A DNA stretch of 64,000 nucleotides, taken from contig NC_054709.1 in assembly GCF_016097555.1 (NCBI RefSeq), positions 32,563,299 through 32,627,298 of the forward strand. The letters run 5' to 3'. The position numbers and the translations under genes are program-made. Under the pieces are notes generated by a model that was not told the DNA's origin, made no database searches, and saw only the letters and a program-made list of their open reading frames with translations. This document shows positions 48,601 through 58,085 of the stretch, one piece after another; the stretch's first letter is position 1; each line of letters begins with the position of its first letter. The DNA comes from Gigantopelta aegis (lineage: Eukaryota > Mollusca > Gastropoda > Neomphalida > Peltospiridae).

Positions 48601-51600
48601 TAACATTAAAACTGATGACATTTCCCTCGGGGAGCAGTCTGTAACTCAGGTACCCAGCTCTAACAGTCTGTGTTTTACTACATATTCTACACATAACATT
48701 AAAACTGATGACATTTCCCTCGGGGAGCAGTCTGTAACTCAGGTACCCAGCTCAAACAGTCTGTGTTTTACTACATATTCTACACATAACATTAAAACTG
48801 ATGACATTTCCCTCGGGGAGCAGTCTGTAACTCAGGTACCCAGCTCTAACAGTCTGTGTTTTACTACATATTCTACACATAACATTAAAACTGATGACAT
48901 TTCCCTCGGGGAGCAGTCTGTAACTCAGGTACCCAGCTCTAACAGTCTCTGTGTTTTACTACATATTCTACACATAACATTAAAACTGATGACATTTCCC
49001 TCGGGGAGCAGTCTGTAACTCAGGTACCCAGCTCTAACAGTCTGTGTTTTACTACATATTCTACACATAACATTAAAACTGATGACATTTCCCTCGGGGA
49101 GCAGTCTGTAACTCAGGTACCCAGCTCTAACAGTCTCTGTGTTTTACTACATATTCTACACATAATTAAAACTGATGACATTTCCCTCGGGGAGCAGTCT
49201 GTAACTCAGGTACCCAGCTCTAACAGTCTCTGTGTTTTACTACATATTCTACACATAACATTAAAACTGATGACATTTCCCTCGGGGAGCAGTCTGTAAC
49301 TCAGGTACCCAGCTCAAACAGTCTCTGTGTTTTACTACATATTCTACACATAACATTAAAACTGATGACATTTCCCTCGGGGAGCAGTCTGTAACTCAGG
49401 TACCCAGCTCTAACAGTCTCTGTGTTTTACTACATATTCTTCACATAACATTAAAACTGATGACATTTCCCTCGGGGAGCAGTCTGTAACTCAGGTACCC
49501 AGCTCTAACAGTCTCTGTGTTTTACTACATATTCTACACATAACATTAAAACTGATGACATTTCCCTCGGGGAGCAGTCTGTAACTCAGGTACCCAGCTC
49601 TAACAGTCTGTGTTTTACTACATATTCTACACATAACATTAAAACTGATGACATTTCCCTCGGGGAGCAGTCTGTAACTCAGGTACCCAGCTCTAACAGT
49701 CTGTGTTTTACTACATATTCTACACATAACATTAAAACTGATGACATTTCCCTCGGGGAGCAGTCTGTAACTCAGGTACCCAGCTCTAACAGTCTCTGTG
49801 TTTTACTACATATTCTACACATAACATTAAAACTGATGACATTTCCCTCGGGGAGCAGTCTGTAACTCAGGTACCCAGCTCAAACAGTCTGTGTTTTACT
49901 ACATATTCTACACATAACATTAAAACTGATGACATTTCCCTCGGGGAGCAGTCTGTAACTCAGGTACCCAGCTCAAACAGTCTGTGTTTTACTACATATT
50001 CTTCACATAACATTAAAACTGATGACATTTCCCTCGGGGAGCAGTCTGTAACTCAGGTACCCAGCTCTAACAGTCTCTGTGTTTTACTACATATTCTACA
50101 CGTAACATTAAAACTGATGACATTTCCCTCGGGGAGCAGTCTGTAACTCAGGTACCCAGCTCTAACAGTCTCTGTGTTTTACTACATATTCTTCACATAA
50201 CATTAAAACTGATGACATTTCCCTCGGGGAGCAGTCTGTAACTCAGGTACCCAGCTCAAATAGTCCCCCCCCCCCCCCCCCCAGCTTTTAACATTTATAA
50301 TTTCTTTTTTTTTCTTTTCATTTAGCAATAGGTTACCCCTCTTTTCTTTTTTATTCATGTTTAGTTGACGAAATTTGCCTCATTAAGGAGTAAGATATAT
50401 ATATTTTAGTGTTTCATTTTTGTTATGCTACAACTGTTGGCGTTGTTTGTTAATTAAATTGTTATACATACAAAATAATGAAGTTGTGCAAAGTACCGGT
50501 ACGGCTACATCCCATATCCAAAAATATATGGTAAAATATTTAACATGTACCTTATATATTAAATGTTAAAAAAATTACATTAAAAAACCCATCTTGGCCA
50601 TAAAATATACATGTATATTCATAATATCGTACCAGAAAAATCAAAAAGTATTTTTTATTTAGAATTTCTGTTAATGATTATTTAATAATGTTTGTAGCAA
50701 ATAACTCGGAAAATTGAGGTAAGTTGTCCAGTTTTCAGGTAGTTGGTTAGTTTGGCGATCTGTTTATGAGTTGATTGGTGTCAAACTATTTAGGTTCGTG
50801 GGTTGGAATGCATTTAAACAGGATACATTTATATGTAGGTTTCTTCTTTTTCACCCATTGTTTAAATTGGTAAAGATTAATCAACTTTTTGATGTGAGCA
50901 TCTTGGTGTCAGCATTCTGATGTCAACATCTAGGTGTCAGAATTCTGATGTCAACATCTTGGTGTTAGCATTCTGATATCAACATCTTGGTGTCAACATC
51001 TTGGTGTTAGCATTCTGATGTCAACATCTTGGTGTCAGCATTCTGATGTCAACATCTTGGTGTCCACCTCCTCATCCCAGTCCTTGACTTGTTTAAGTTC
51101 AACCAATATCAGCATTTTGTAGAGAATTAGTGTTTTCTTTTTCTCAGTGACTTCCTATTGTGTTTATTTGTAAATCCTGTAGATGGTGGTGGGTATGGAA
51201 TAATGAGCATCACATCTGTTCCATTAGATGGGAAAGGATGCCATGTTTATATAAGAATTGTTTCTAATTTTTTAGGAATTTATCGATGTATAAAAGTCAC
51301 AAATGGTATAAAATCGCGTAGCAGGTTCTTCATTGTTTTGGGTGTTTTTTTTAACAGAATAAAAACAAATAAAACACATATTGTAATTTTTTTTTTTTTT
51401 ATAACATGAATATCTCATCCAGTTTCCCTTATTTTTTTAATCGAGAAAACAGGTCACTTCCTTGTTCTATTTTTAAAACGATCACCGAACTGGGTCATTG
51501 GGCTTCTCGCCCATCCAGCTAAAAATAGTTCCAATCGATCTTGGTCTTCCGTGATGACATATTTTTATGAGGTTTATGGAAGGATAACGCTTGTTTTTTT

Positions 51601-52952
51601 AGTGACGTCAACCAATCAGAATACAGTAAATCGTATAAATTTGGAAAGTTTGTAATTATATAATATTATATATGGATTCATTGTATGTCATTTAATTTTT
51701 TCCATCGTGGCAACAGATTTTTGAAGCTTATCTTAGCGCTACGATATCATAAAACTGTTGTAGGCTATGACATCACTATGAGTTGTATAACACATACCAT
51801 AACCTAGGATGGTTTTATTATATCGTAGTGCTAAGATAGCTTAAAAAATATGGTCCCTGGGTTGTATTTCATCTATGTGGGCTGTCTGTTGGTTAGTGTT
51901 TGGTTAGAGATTTACAAGTCTCATTGAGGTGTAAAACTCATCCTGGTTTGAAATGTATACAATAATGTTTGTGTGTCATTCATTCATATTTAGTTATTTT
52001 TGGGCTTATATCCAATTACGGTTCAGGCGTGTTGTTGTGGGCACACACTGGTGCTAGGGGCCGTATGTAGCCCAGTGGCCCGTCGGTGGGCCTATTGGGC
52101 TATATTTCATTTCAGACAGTGCACCATGACTAGTATATCAAATGCTGTTGTGTTCATATATCAACGGCCGTGGTATGTGCTATCCTGTCTGGTGGATGGT
52201 GCATATAAAAGATCCCTTGCTACTAATGGAAAAATGTAGAATGTTTTCTCTCTAATATTTAAGGTTTAAATTACCAAATATTTGATATCCAATAGCCAAT
52301 GATTAATAAATCAACGTGCTGTAGTGGTGTGGTTAAATACCACCACCCCCCAAAAAAACAAAAAAAACACTGGTGCTATTTGGGTTGCTCTCCTGGACAG
52401 TGGGTTAGTGAAATTGTAACTCACCAGCTTTGTAAATATAATTCACATAACCTAACAATCAATTACCTAGGCAAAGATTGTGTGAACCAACTTAAAGGCC
52501 CATGCTTATAAAACTAAGAGAGTCCATACTCAGTCTCTGATGATGTCACACGCATACAATTGCCATGTTGACATCTCAGACTCTATAGGAAGGAAGAAAA
52601 TGTTTTATTTAATGACACACAGAAGAGGAAACCTGCTGTTGCTACTAAATGGGCTACTCTTTTTGATTAGCAGCAAGGGATCTTTTATATGCACTATCCC
52701 ACTGATGGGGATCGATCCTAGACCAACCGCGCATGAAGCAAATGCTTTACAACTATGCTACGTCCTGCTCCCAGACTCTATAAAGTCTCGAGTCTAGACT
52801 CTAAATGTTTTATAAGCACCAGGTCTGGTTACCTAAGATTTTGAAATATTGTTCCCTGAATTATGCTAATGATTGGTTTTTTTGTTTTTGTTTTTTTCTT
52901 GCAGGTTCTTCAGTCTGCAAAGGAACAAATCAAGTGGTCCCTACTAAAATGA
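34901..52952 (+). CDS. COPZ1: Coatomer subunit zeta, complete, 7 exons
   Basis: Small sigma/longin-like subunit of the COPI coat, pairing with gamma-COP in the F-subcomplex that coats Golgi-derived vesicles in the cytosol. Seven exons (34901-34918, 38189-38257, 39831-39912, 41396-41487, 43107-43240, 45080-45170, 52905-52952) give 177 codons plus stop, the same as human COPZ1. The protein starts [20 protein letters not shown] and ends [55 protein letters not shown] and [15 protein letters not shown] match the family. All splice sites are canonical and in phase. It is divergent from SMARCC. Introns are swollen by transposons, and intron 6 holds a 5 kb array of exon 6/donor copies. Confidence 0.96.
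35101..36798. mobile_element. Mutator-like long-TIR element, 1.7 kb, nonautonomous
   Basis: Terminal inverted repeats of about 330 bp (35101-35435 and about 36465-36798) start AGCCCGAGTACTCT. The flanks carry an 11-bp direct repeat, AGGAGTCGATT (35090-35100 and 36799-36809). Long TIRs and 9-11 bp duplications are typical of Mutator-like elements. Subterminal GTTCGCCCCCAA repeats on the left face GGGGGCGAACTG repeats on the right. The middle has no transposase frame. Sits in COPZ1 intron 1. Confidence 0.85.
37005..37255 (-). mobile_element. tRNA-derived SINE, family B, 5'-shortened
   Basis: Inverted: tail at 37,010 (TTTAACGACACCACTAGAGC), head remnant near 37,230-37,250 (GGATGTAGCCCAGTGGG). 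COPZ1 intron 1. Confidence 0.85.
37415..37803. mobile_element. Palindromic-ended MITE, family E
   Basis: Starts AAAGGGACATTCCTGAGTTTG and ends with the inverted TCAGGAATGACCCTTTAA. Another copy is at 58,801-59,190, a diverged one at 38,447-38,760, and scraps at about 6,865-6,935 and 13,770-13,810. Confidence 0.85.
37835..38105. mobile_element. Dispersed repeat, family F
   Basis: Reverse complement of the segment that splits the COPZ1 exon 4 relic (42,770-43,015): shared TGTATACACCTGGTG and GGCAGGCTCAAAATT blocks. Upstream of COPZ1 exon 2. Confidence 0.7.
38189..38257 (+). CDS. COPZ1: COPZ1 exon 2
   Basis: Encodes [20 protein letters not shown] then VSK, the first strands of the longin fold. 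Acceptor TTCTTCAG, donor GTATGT; phase 0 at both ends. Confidence 0.96.
38447..38760. mobile_element. Family E MITE, diverged
   Basis: TGACTGTCCTGGGTTAGCCG at one end and GGCAACATCTTAAAGGGA at the other resemble the family E ends. COPZ1 intron 2. Confidence 0.65.
38761..39830. other. COPZ1 intron 2, (CT)n and little else
   Basis: Contains a (CT)n microsatellite at 39,573-39,629. The rest is AT-rich with nothing recognised. Confidence 0.6.
39831..39912 (+). CDS. COPZ1: COPZ1 exon 3
   Basis: Encodes [20 protein letters not shown] then NKTHRAN. Acceptor TATTTCAG, donor GTAACA; leaves in phase 1. Confidence 0.96.
40142..40385. repeat. 85-bp tandem repeat, 3 copies
   Basis: Units with AACATAGAATCTATTCAAAT and AACACATCTCCATCATAACC at 40,142 (diverged), 40,231 and 40,320. 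COPZ1 intron 3. Confidence 0.88.
41396..41487 (+). CDS. COPZ1: COPZ1 exon 4
   Basis: Encodes (A)[17 protein letters not shown] then [13 protein letters not shown]. Acceptor TTTCAG, donor GTACGT. A decayed second copy lies at 42,731-43,076 in the same intron. Confidence 0.96.
41590..41880. repeat. Dispersed repeat, family G
   Basis: Related segments at about 42,230-42,440 and 51,240-51,650 share ATCAATGTATAACCGTCACA-like and GACGT/GATGTC-rich blocks near TTTTATGAGGTTTAT. All lie in COPZ1 introns. Class unknown. Confidence 0.55.
42731..43076 (+). pseudogene. Relic copy of COPZ1 exon 4, split by a repeat
   Basis: 42,724-42,752 repeats the exon 4 acceptor and first coding bases (TTTCAG then CTGACATCATTATGTTTGAG). 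The rest, matching the part for [17 protein letters not shown], resumes at about 43,018-43,076 in degraded form. Between them sits about 250 bp of a dispersed repeat also found inverted at 37,835-38,105. The relic cannot be spliced as a normal exon. Confidence 0.8.
43107..43240 (+). CDS. COPZ1: COPZ1 exon 5
   Basis: Encodes [40 protein letters not shown] and ICDGG. Acceptor TTTCAG, donor GTGAGT; leaves in phase 2. Confidence 0.96.
43772..44157 (+). mobile_element. tRNA-derived SINE, family A, full length
   Basis: Head ACCGGCCTCGGTGGCGTCAT, B box GGGTTCGGATCCCAG, tail TAAATAAAACATTTCTTTCT. COPZ1 intron 5. Confidence 0.92.
44330..45010 (+). mobile_element. Dispersed repeat split by a MITE
   Basis: Two or three copies of a block with GCCTTGAGATATT...TTCATGGTGATTTACC...GTTATGGCCCTTGAA. 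The second is interrupted at 44,521-44,875 by a MITE of the GGGCTTCTAGATTATGG family with both ends (CAGGGCTTCTAGATT / TTCTAGAAGCCCTGG). COPZ1 intron 5. Confidence 0.8.
45080..45170 (+). CDS. COPZ1: COPZ1 exon 6, donor side founds a 5 kb array
   Basis: Encodes [20 protein letters not shown] then [10 protein letters not shown]. The last 45 or so coding bases and the donor CAG/GTACCC are the seed of the array that follows. The true exon has GGAGAG where array copies have GGGGAG (silent), so the exon and the array interior are not fully homogenised. Confidence 0.96.
45171..50262 (+). repeat. Tandem array of COPZ1 exon 6/5' splice site, about 54 copies
   Basis: Units of 95 bp (or 93 bp when one TC is missing) each contain about 45 bp copied from the end of exon 6, the donor CAG/GTACCC, and about 49 bp of intron. 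Copies are nearly identical, so the expansion is recent or homogenised. No unit has an acceptor AG before the exon-like part, so units cannot act as cassette exons. Nearly all keep the donor; one has CGG/GT and one CAT/GT. Read-through from exon 6 meets a stop in the first unit. The array ends in a run of about 20 C. Confidence 0.97.
50285..50880. other. AT-rich COPZ1 intron 6, nothing recognised
   Basis: Follows the C run that closes the 5 kb array. No exon or element ends seen. Confidence 0.6.
50895..51065. repeat. Short tandem repeat (ATGTCAACATCTTGGTGTC)
   Basis: About 6-7 imperfect copies alternating CATCTTGGTGTCAGCATTCTG and GATGTCAACATC, in COPZ1 intron 6. Confidence 0.88.
51714..51855. 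repeat. Inverted repeat, hairpin-forming
   Basis: AAGCTTATCTTAGCGCTACG on the left pairs with CGTAGTGCTAAGATAGCTT on the right across a spacer of about 90 bp. Likely a foldback MITE remnant. Confidence 0.7.
52058..52345 (+). mobile_element. tRNA-derived SINE, family B, diverged
   Basis: GGCCGTATGTAGCCCAGTGG start, TCAACGGCCGTGGTATGTGC body, ATTAATAAATCAACGTGCTG tail. COPZ1 intron 6. Confidence 0.82.
52590..52775 (-). mobile_element. tRNA-derived SINE, internally deleted
   Basis: Inverted: tail AAAATGTTTTATTTAATGAC, then body, then GGGATCGATCCTAGACC (B box region) and head remnant. Close to COPZ1 exon 7. Confidence 0.8.
52905..52952 (+). CDS. COPZ1: COPZ1 exon 7 (stop)
   Basis: Encodes [15 protein letters not shown] and a TGA stop, the invariant coatomer zeta C-terminus. 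The acceptor CTTGCAG follows a T-rich tract. Intron 6 is 7.7 kb, of which about 5.1 kb is tandem array. Confidence 0.96.
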   Translation, partial: VLQSAKEQIKWSLLK

Positions 52953-53900
52953 GAGATTTCATTGTCACTTCTTCATTGGAATTGGAATCCGATCTCACTG
53001 CAACTCTGCCTTCGTCTTCAGAGCTATAATAAGTGTTGATACGGGAGAGATAGTTGACCCCCCTCTCAATATGAAAAAACTACCATTTCTGTTTTTGTCT
53101 TGTTGTAGAAGACACTACCGGTATATATTATCATTATGCCCCAATTTGTTTTTAAATCTTCCACCCTCCCACACATACATACACATTATTTTAAGCTGGG
53201 TATAGATACAGGGGTAAGATTTTTCAGCTTTTTGGCATAAAATAAAATTTATGAAGTAGATTTGATTTGTAGAAAAATTAACTTTGATATGATAAGCATG
53301 TTTTTAGTTTGGAGATTTTAATGTTTTTTTTTTAAATTTTAGAATCCTTTACAATTGTAAAATCTTACACATTTTGGCTCAGAACCCTCTCCTGCTCAAG
53401 TAAATTAATTTTTTTGGTATCAGTTACTACAAACTTCACTCTCCAGTCCTTACCCACCCACCCTCGGTAAAATTCCTGCACACACCTCTCGTACTATCTA
53501 ATTTATGTTTTGATTGGTCGAGTGAAAGGCCGTCTAGATGTGCTGTATGACATTGCCTTTTGTTAGATCTACTCATGAAGACATGAAGATGGAACCTGCC
53601 AGTAAGATCGGATTTCACGTAGATGGGTTTACATTCATCATGGACTCCTGTTTATTTATCATCACCATTGGAAATACGTGTACTGGTTACCATGGAGACT
53701 TTTAGTTCAAACCGTATTTATTCTGCAATCAAAGACAGCGGTTTGGGATTGGCTGACAGTCTGATGCCTGCTGTATTGATGCCTGTCTGGAGACATTTAG
53801 ACCAGCATTTGTAAAAACCATAGGATTGGTGCATGTACTGTATGGCATTATGTCTGAAACTGAATGCAGGAAAGACATGTAAAGGGAGTGGACACACACA
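52953..53900 (+). other. COPZ1 3' untranslated and downstream sequence
   Basis: Follows the TGA. AATAAAA-like AT-rich stretches occur (for example near 53,238) but I cannot fix the poly(A) site. No other gene seen. Confidence 0.5.
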
Positions 53901-53910
53901 CATTCTTATG

Positions 53911-53913
<3 letters not shown>

Positions 53914-53961
<48 letters not shown>

Positions 53962-53997
53962 TATGTAGAAACGGTTTGTAACCTGGTCCTCTTACAC

Positions 53998-54031
<34 letters not shown>

Positions 54032-54040
54032 TATGTAGAG
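53914..54040. repeat. Duplicated (TA)n(TG)n microsatellite
   Basis: Two blocks, 53,914-53,970 and 53,995-54,040, each TATATA...GTGTGTG followed by TTATGTAGA, with an inverted CTGGTCCTCTTACA / GTAGAGGACCAG around the second. Confidence 0.9.
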
Positions 54041-54094
54041 GACCAGGTTATAAAACTTGTAGAGTCTAGACTTAAAGACTCTTATTAAAGTCCA

Positions 54095-54202
54095 GGGCCC
54101 CGTTCCACGAAGCGATCTTAGTCCTAAGATCACCTTAAGTGCATAGCTGCCTTATGCACTAAGGTGATCTTAGTGCTAAGATCGCTTCGTGGAACGGGGC
54201 CC
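54095..54202. mobile_element. Near-perfect 108-bp hairpin (foldback MITE)
   Basis: GGGCCCCGTTCCACGAAGCG... pairs almost perfectly with ...CGCTTCGTGGAACGGGGCCC through arms of about 50 bp. A dispersed hairpin of this kind is familiar from marine invertebrate genomes (from memory). Confidence 0.85.
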
Positions 54203-54550
54203 AGGTCTTCTAGATTATGGTAGCCCCATTCCCATGGCTAGTGATATTCAATGTTGGGCTAGTAAATAACTACTATTGCCATGCCCAATGGCTAGTAAAA
54301 GAAAGTTGTCAAATGCTGCATTTAAGTATATTTTGTAAATATAAATATCCTGACCCCACCCCCCATCCCCCATCCCCCAATCTTAGTGTTTTTGAGCTCT
54401 ATCTCCCTCTTTTGGTGACATAATTAGTATTAGTAAAATTGTATTAACTTAAGTAAAGTAGGGCTAGTGAATTTTTAATCATGGCTAGTACATTTTTAAA
54501 ATCACTGATCCCATGGCTAGTGGATTTTATAAAACATTCAAGAAGCCCTG
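54203..54550 (+). mobile_element. MITE (GGGCTTCTAGATTATGG family) feeding a satellite
   Basis: Runs from AGGTCTTCTAGATTATGG to TTTTATAAAACATTCAAGAAGCCC. Its 3' end is the first unit of the 36-bp satellite that follows. Confidence 0.88.
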
Positions 54551-55255
54551 GAGTCTGAGATTTTATAAAACATTCAAGAAGCCCTGGAGTCTGAGATTTT
54601 ATAAAACATTCAAGAAGCCCTGGAGTCTGAGATTTTATAAAACATTCAAGAAGCCCTGGAGTCTGAGATTTTATAAAACATTCAAGAAGCCCTGGAGTCT
54701 GAGATTTTATAAAACATTCAAGAAGCCCTGGAGTCTGAGATTTTATAAAACATTCAAGAAGCCCTGGAGTCTGAGATTTTATAAAACATTCAAGAAGCCC
54801 TGGAGTCTGAGATTTTATAAAACATTCAAGAAGCCCTGAAGTCTGAGAGCCCTGGAGTCTGAGATTTTATAAAACATTCAAGAAGCCCTGGAGTCTGAGA
54901 TTTTATAAAACATTCAAGAAGCCCTGGAGTCTGAGATTTTATAAAACATTCAAGAAGCCCTGGAGTCTGAGATTTTATAAAACATTCAAGAAGCCCTGGA
55001 GTCTGAGATTTTATAAAACATTCAAGAAGCCCTGAAGTCTGAGATTTTATAAAACATTCAAGAAGCCATGAAGTCTGAGATTTTATAAAACATTCAAGAA
55101 GCCCTGGAGTCTGAGATTTTTTAAAACATTCAAGAAGCCATGAAGTCTGAGATTTTATAAAACATTCAAGAAGCCCTGGAGTCTGAGATTTTATAAAACA
55201 TTCAAGAAGCCCTGGAGTCTGAGATTTTATAAAACATTCAAGAAGCCCTGTAATA
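54513..55255. repeat. 36-bp satellite from a MITE 3' end, about 20 copies
   Basis: Unit GATTTTATAAAACATTCAAG plus AAGCCCTGGAGTCTGA. TTTTATAAAACATTC...AAGCCCTGG is the terminal 28 or so bp of the adjacent MITE; GAGTCTGA is the joining sequence. Being a multiple of three, it gives a long spurious frame. Confidence 0.95.
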
Positions 55256-55259
55256 CATT

Positions 55260-55815
55260 TGGATAAAGTTGTAGCAGTCTTGTGATGTTGAAATGGGGTG
55301 GGGGTGGGGGGTGGAATACCCTTTAAAATAAACTATAAATCGTCTTCACAACTGTTACTACTGAGAGGTATGTGATTAAAAAATAAATAAATGAAAGATA
55401 AATTTTGTGGTACACCAGAAACAGCAGGATTACCAGAAACACTTGGCATGTGTGGGAATGGATAATCTAAACAATAAAATAGAAGTAATGTCTAAGTTCA
55501 GTGATAAGAAACTGCTCTAACAGTAAACAATAGGCGTAGTGTTTATAAACTAGGGTCAGTCACTTTAATGTCCTGGCAATGCCATTTGTATGCGTGTGAC
55601 GTCATTAGATGTTTGAGTCTAAACTCTTATAAGAACGGCCTTCGTGTTTTACTGATGTGAATTAAGATGTTGAATGTTTTTAACTCTTTGACCTCATTTG
55701 TGATGAGTCGTCTCTCATAACACGATTTGAAAAATGTCTGTACAATTGAGTTTTCAAATAATTAAAACAAATACAATGTGGTTTTTTGGTGTTTTCATGT
55801 TAGTCTGTTTTTGGT
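55260..55815. other. Spacer, nothing recognised
   Basis: Unique-looking AT-rich sequence between the two satellites downstream of COPZ1. Confidence 0.55.
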
Positions 55816-55819
55816 TTCT

Positions 55820-57530
55820 GTTTGTGGGGGTGGGAGGATGTGGTCAGAGGATGTCCGTGGGGGTTGGAGGATGTGGTCAGTGGATGATTGTGGGGGCTGG
55901 AGGATGTGGTCAGTGGATGATTGTGGGGGCGGGAGGATGTGGTCAGTGGATGATTGTGGGGGTTGGAGGATGTGGTCAGTGGGTGATTGTGGGGGTTGGA
56001 GGATGTGGTCAGTGGATGATTGTGGGGGCGGGAGGATGTGGTCAGTGGGATGATTGTGGGGGCGGGAGGATGTGGTCAGTGGATGATTGTGGGGGTTGGA
56101 GGATGTGGTCAGTGGGGGCGGGAGGATGTGGTCAGTGGATGATTGTGGGGGCGGGAGGATGTGGTCAGTGGATGATTGTGGGGGCGGGAGGATGTGGCCA
56201 GTGGATGATTGTGGGGGCGAGAGGATGTGGTCAGTGGGTGATTTTGAGGGCGGGAGGATGTGGTCAGTGGATGACCGTGGGGGTAGGAGGATGTGGTCAG
56301 TGGATGACCGTGGGGGTAGGAGGATGTGGTCAGTGGATGATTGTGGGGGTAGGAGGATGTGGTCAGTGGATGACCGTGGGGGTAGGAGGATGTGGTCAGT
56401 GGATGATTGTGGGGGCGGGAGGATGTGGTCAGTGGATGACCGTGGGGGTAGGAGGATGTGGTCAGTGGATGACCGTGGGGGCGAGAGGATGTGGTCAGTG
56501 GATGATTGTGGGGGCGGGAGGATGTGGTCAGTGGATGTCCGTGGGGGTGGGAGGATGTGGTCAGTGGATGATTGTGGGGGCGGGAGGATGTGGTCAGTGG
56601 ATGATTGTGGGGGCGAGAGGATGTGGTCCTTGGATGTCCGTGGGGGTGGGAGGATGTGGTCAGTGGATGATTGTGGGGGCGGGAGGATGTGGTCAGTGGA
56701 TGATTGTGGGGGCAGTGGATGGATGTCCGTGGGGGTGGGAGGATGTGGTCATTGGATGTCCGTGGGGGTGGGAGGATGTGGTCAGTGGATGACCGTGGGG
56801 GTAGGAGGATTTGGTCAGTGGATGACCGTGGGGGTGGGAGGATGTGGTCAGTGGATGACCGTGGGGGTAGGAGGATGTGGTCAGTGGATGACCGTGGGGG
56901 TAGGAGGATGTGGTCAGTGGATGACCGTGGGGGTAGGAGGATGTGGTCAGTGGATGACCGTGGGGGTAGGAGGATGTGGTCAGTGGATGACCGTGGGGGT
57001 AGGAGGATGTGGTCAGTGGATGATTGTGGGGGCGGGAGGATGTGGTCAGTGGATGACCGTGGGGGTAGGAGGAGGATTGTGTGGTCAGTGGATGACCGTG
57101 GGGGTAGGAGGATGTGGTCAGTGGATGACCGTGGGGGTAGGAGGATGTCAGTGGATGACCGTGGGGGTAGGAGGATGTCAGTGGATGACCGTGGGGGTAG
57201 GAGGATGTGGTCAGTGGATGACCGTGGGGGTAGGAGGATGTGGTCAGTGGATGATTGTGGGGGCGGGAGGATGTGGTCTGTGGGGGTAGTAGGATGTGGT
57301 CCTTGGATGTCCGTGGTGGTGGGAGGATGTGGCCATTGGAAGTCTGTGGTGGTGGGAGGATGTGGTCAGTGGATGTCTGTGGTGATGGGAGGATGTGGTC
57401 AGTGGATGTCTGTGGTTATGGGAGGATGTGGTCAGTAGATGTCTGTGGGGGTGGGAGGATGTGGTCATTGGAAGTCTGGGGGTGGGGGGGGGGGGTGGGA
57501 GGATGTGGGCAGTTCATGACCATGGGGATG
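55820..57530 (+). repeat. G-rich 33-bp satellite, about 50 copies
   Basis: Unit GATGATTGTGGGGGCGGGAG plus GATGTGGTCAGTG, with subtypes (GACCGTGGGGGTAGGAGG, GTCCGTGGGGGTGGGAGG) in local blocks, showing stepwise amplification. Each unit has runs of G5 and usually G3, so the strand could form G-quadruplexes. The long open frames across it follow from the 33-bp period; I do not call a protein. Confidence 0.95.
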
Positions 57531-57763
57531 TGGTCAGTTGATGACTGGGGGTCAGGGTTAGAGGTTTCACAACTTCGGCCAGAGATGGTTTGTAGGTCGA
57601 CATAGCTCGTTTAGTACTTTCAAAGCATTTGGTTTGGTTTTATTTTGTGTGTGTTTTTTTAAAACCTTTTTTCAAATGTTTCTGTTGTTATTGGGGGTGG
57701 GAGTTGGGACACAAATCACTCCTTCCTGCAGTACAGTACTGTTTGAACTGCTTGGGCATAGGG

Positions 57764-58085
57764 TCGAGACGTAGCCCTGTGGTAAAGCGCTCGCTTGATG
57801 CGCGGTCGGTTTGTGATCGATCCCCGTCAGTGTGCCCATTGGGCTGTATCTCGCTCCAGCCAGTGTACCACGACTGTTACATCAAAGGCCGTGGTATGTG
57901 CTATCCTGTCTATGGGATGGTGTATATAAAATATCTCATGCTGTTGATCGAAAAGTAGCGCATGAAGTGGCGCCAGCGAATTTGCTCCCTCAATATCTGT
58001 ATGGTCCTTAACAATATGCCCGACGCTATATAACCGTAGATAAAATGTGTTGAGTGCGTTGTTAAATAAACCATTTTCTTCCTTC
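57764..58085 (+). mobile_element. tRNA-derived SINE, family B, full length
   Basis: Head GACGTAGCCCTGTGGTAAAG, B box GTGATCGATCCCCGTCAGTG, then the family A-type tail (CTTAACAATATGCCCGACGC, TTAAATAAACCATTTTCTTC). Confidence 0.92.

Noticed and set aside
46031-49727. Many minus-strand frames of 73-109 codons in the COPZ1 array
   Set aside because: They are the antisense of the repeated exon 6/donor unit and recur with the period of the array.
45171-50262. CRISPR-like or centromeric satellite reading of the 95-bp array
   Set aside because: There are no spacers between repeats, and the unit is plainly derived from the neighbouring COPZ1 exon-intron junction.
54513-54839. 108-codon frame of repeated FYKTFKKPWSLR
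   Set aside because: The 36-bp MITE-derived satellite is a multiple of three; no independent support for coding.
55734-57289. Long open frames of 352 and 400 codons across the G-rich satellite
   Set aside because: They are a by-product of a 33-bp period free of stops. Translations are pure repeats (for example MWSVDDCGGGR) in more than one frame, with no signal of a real gene.
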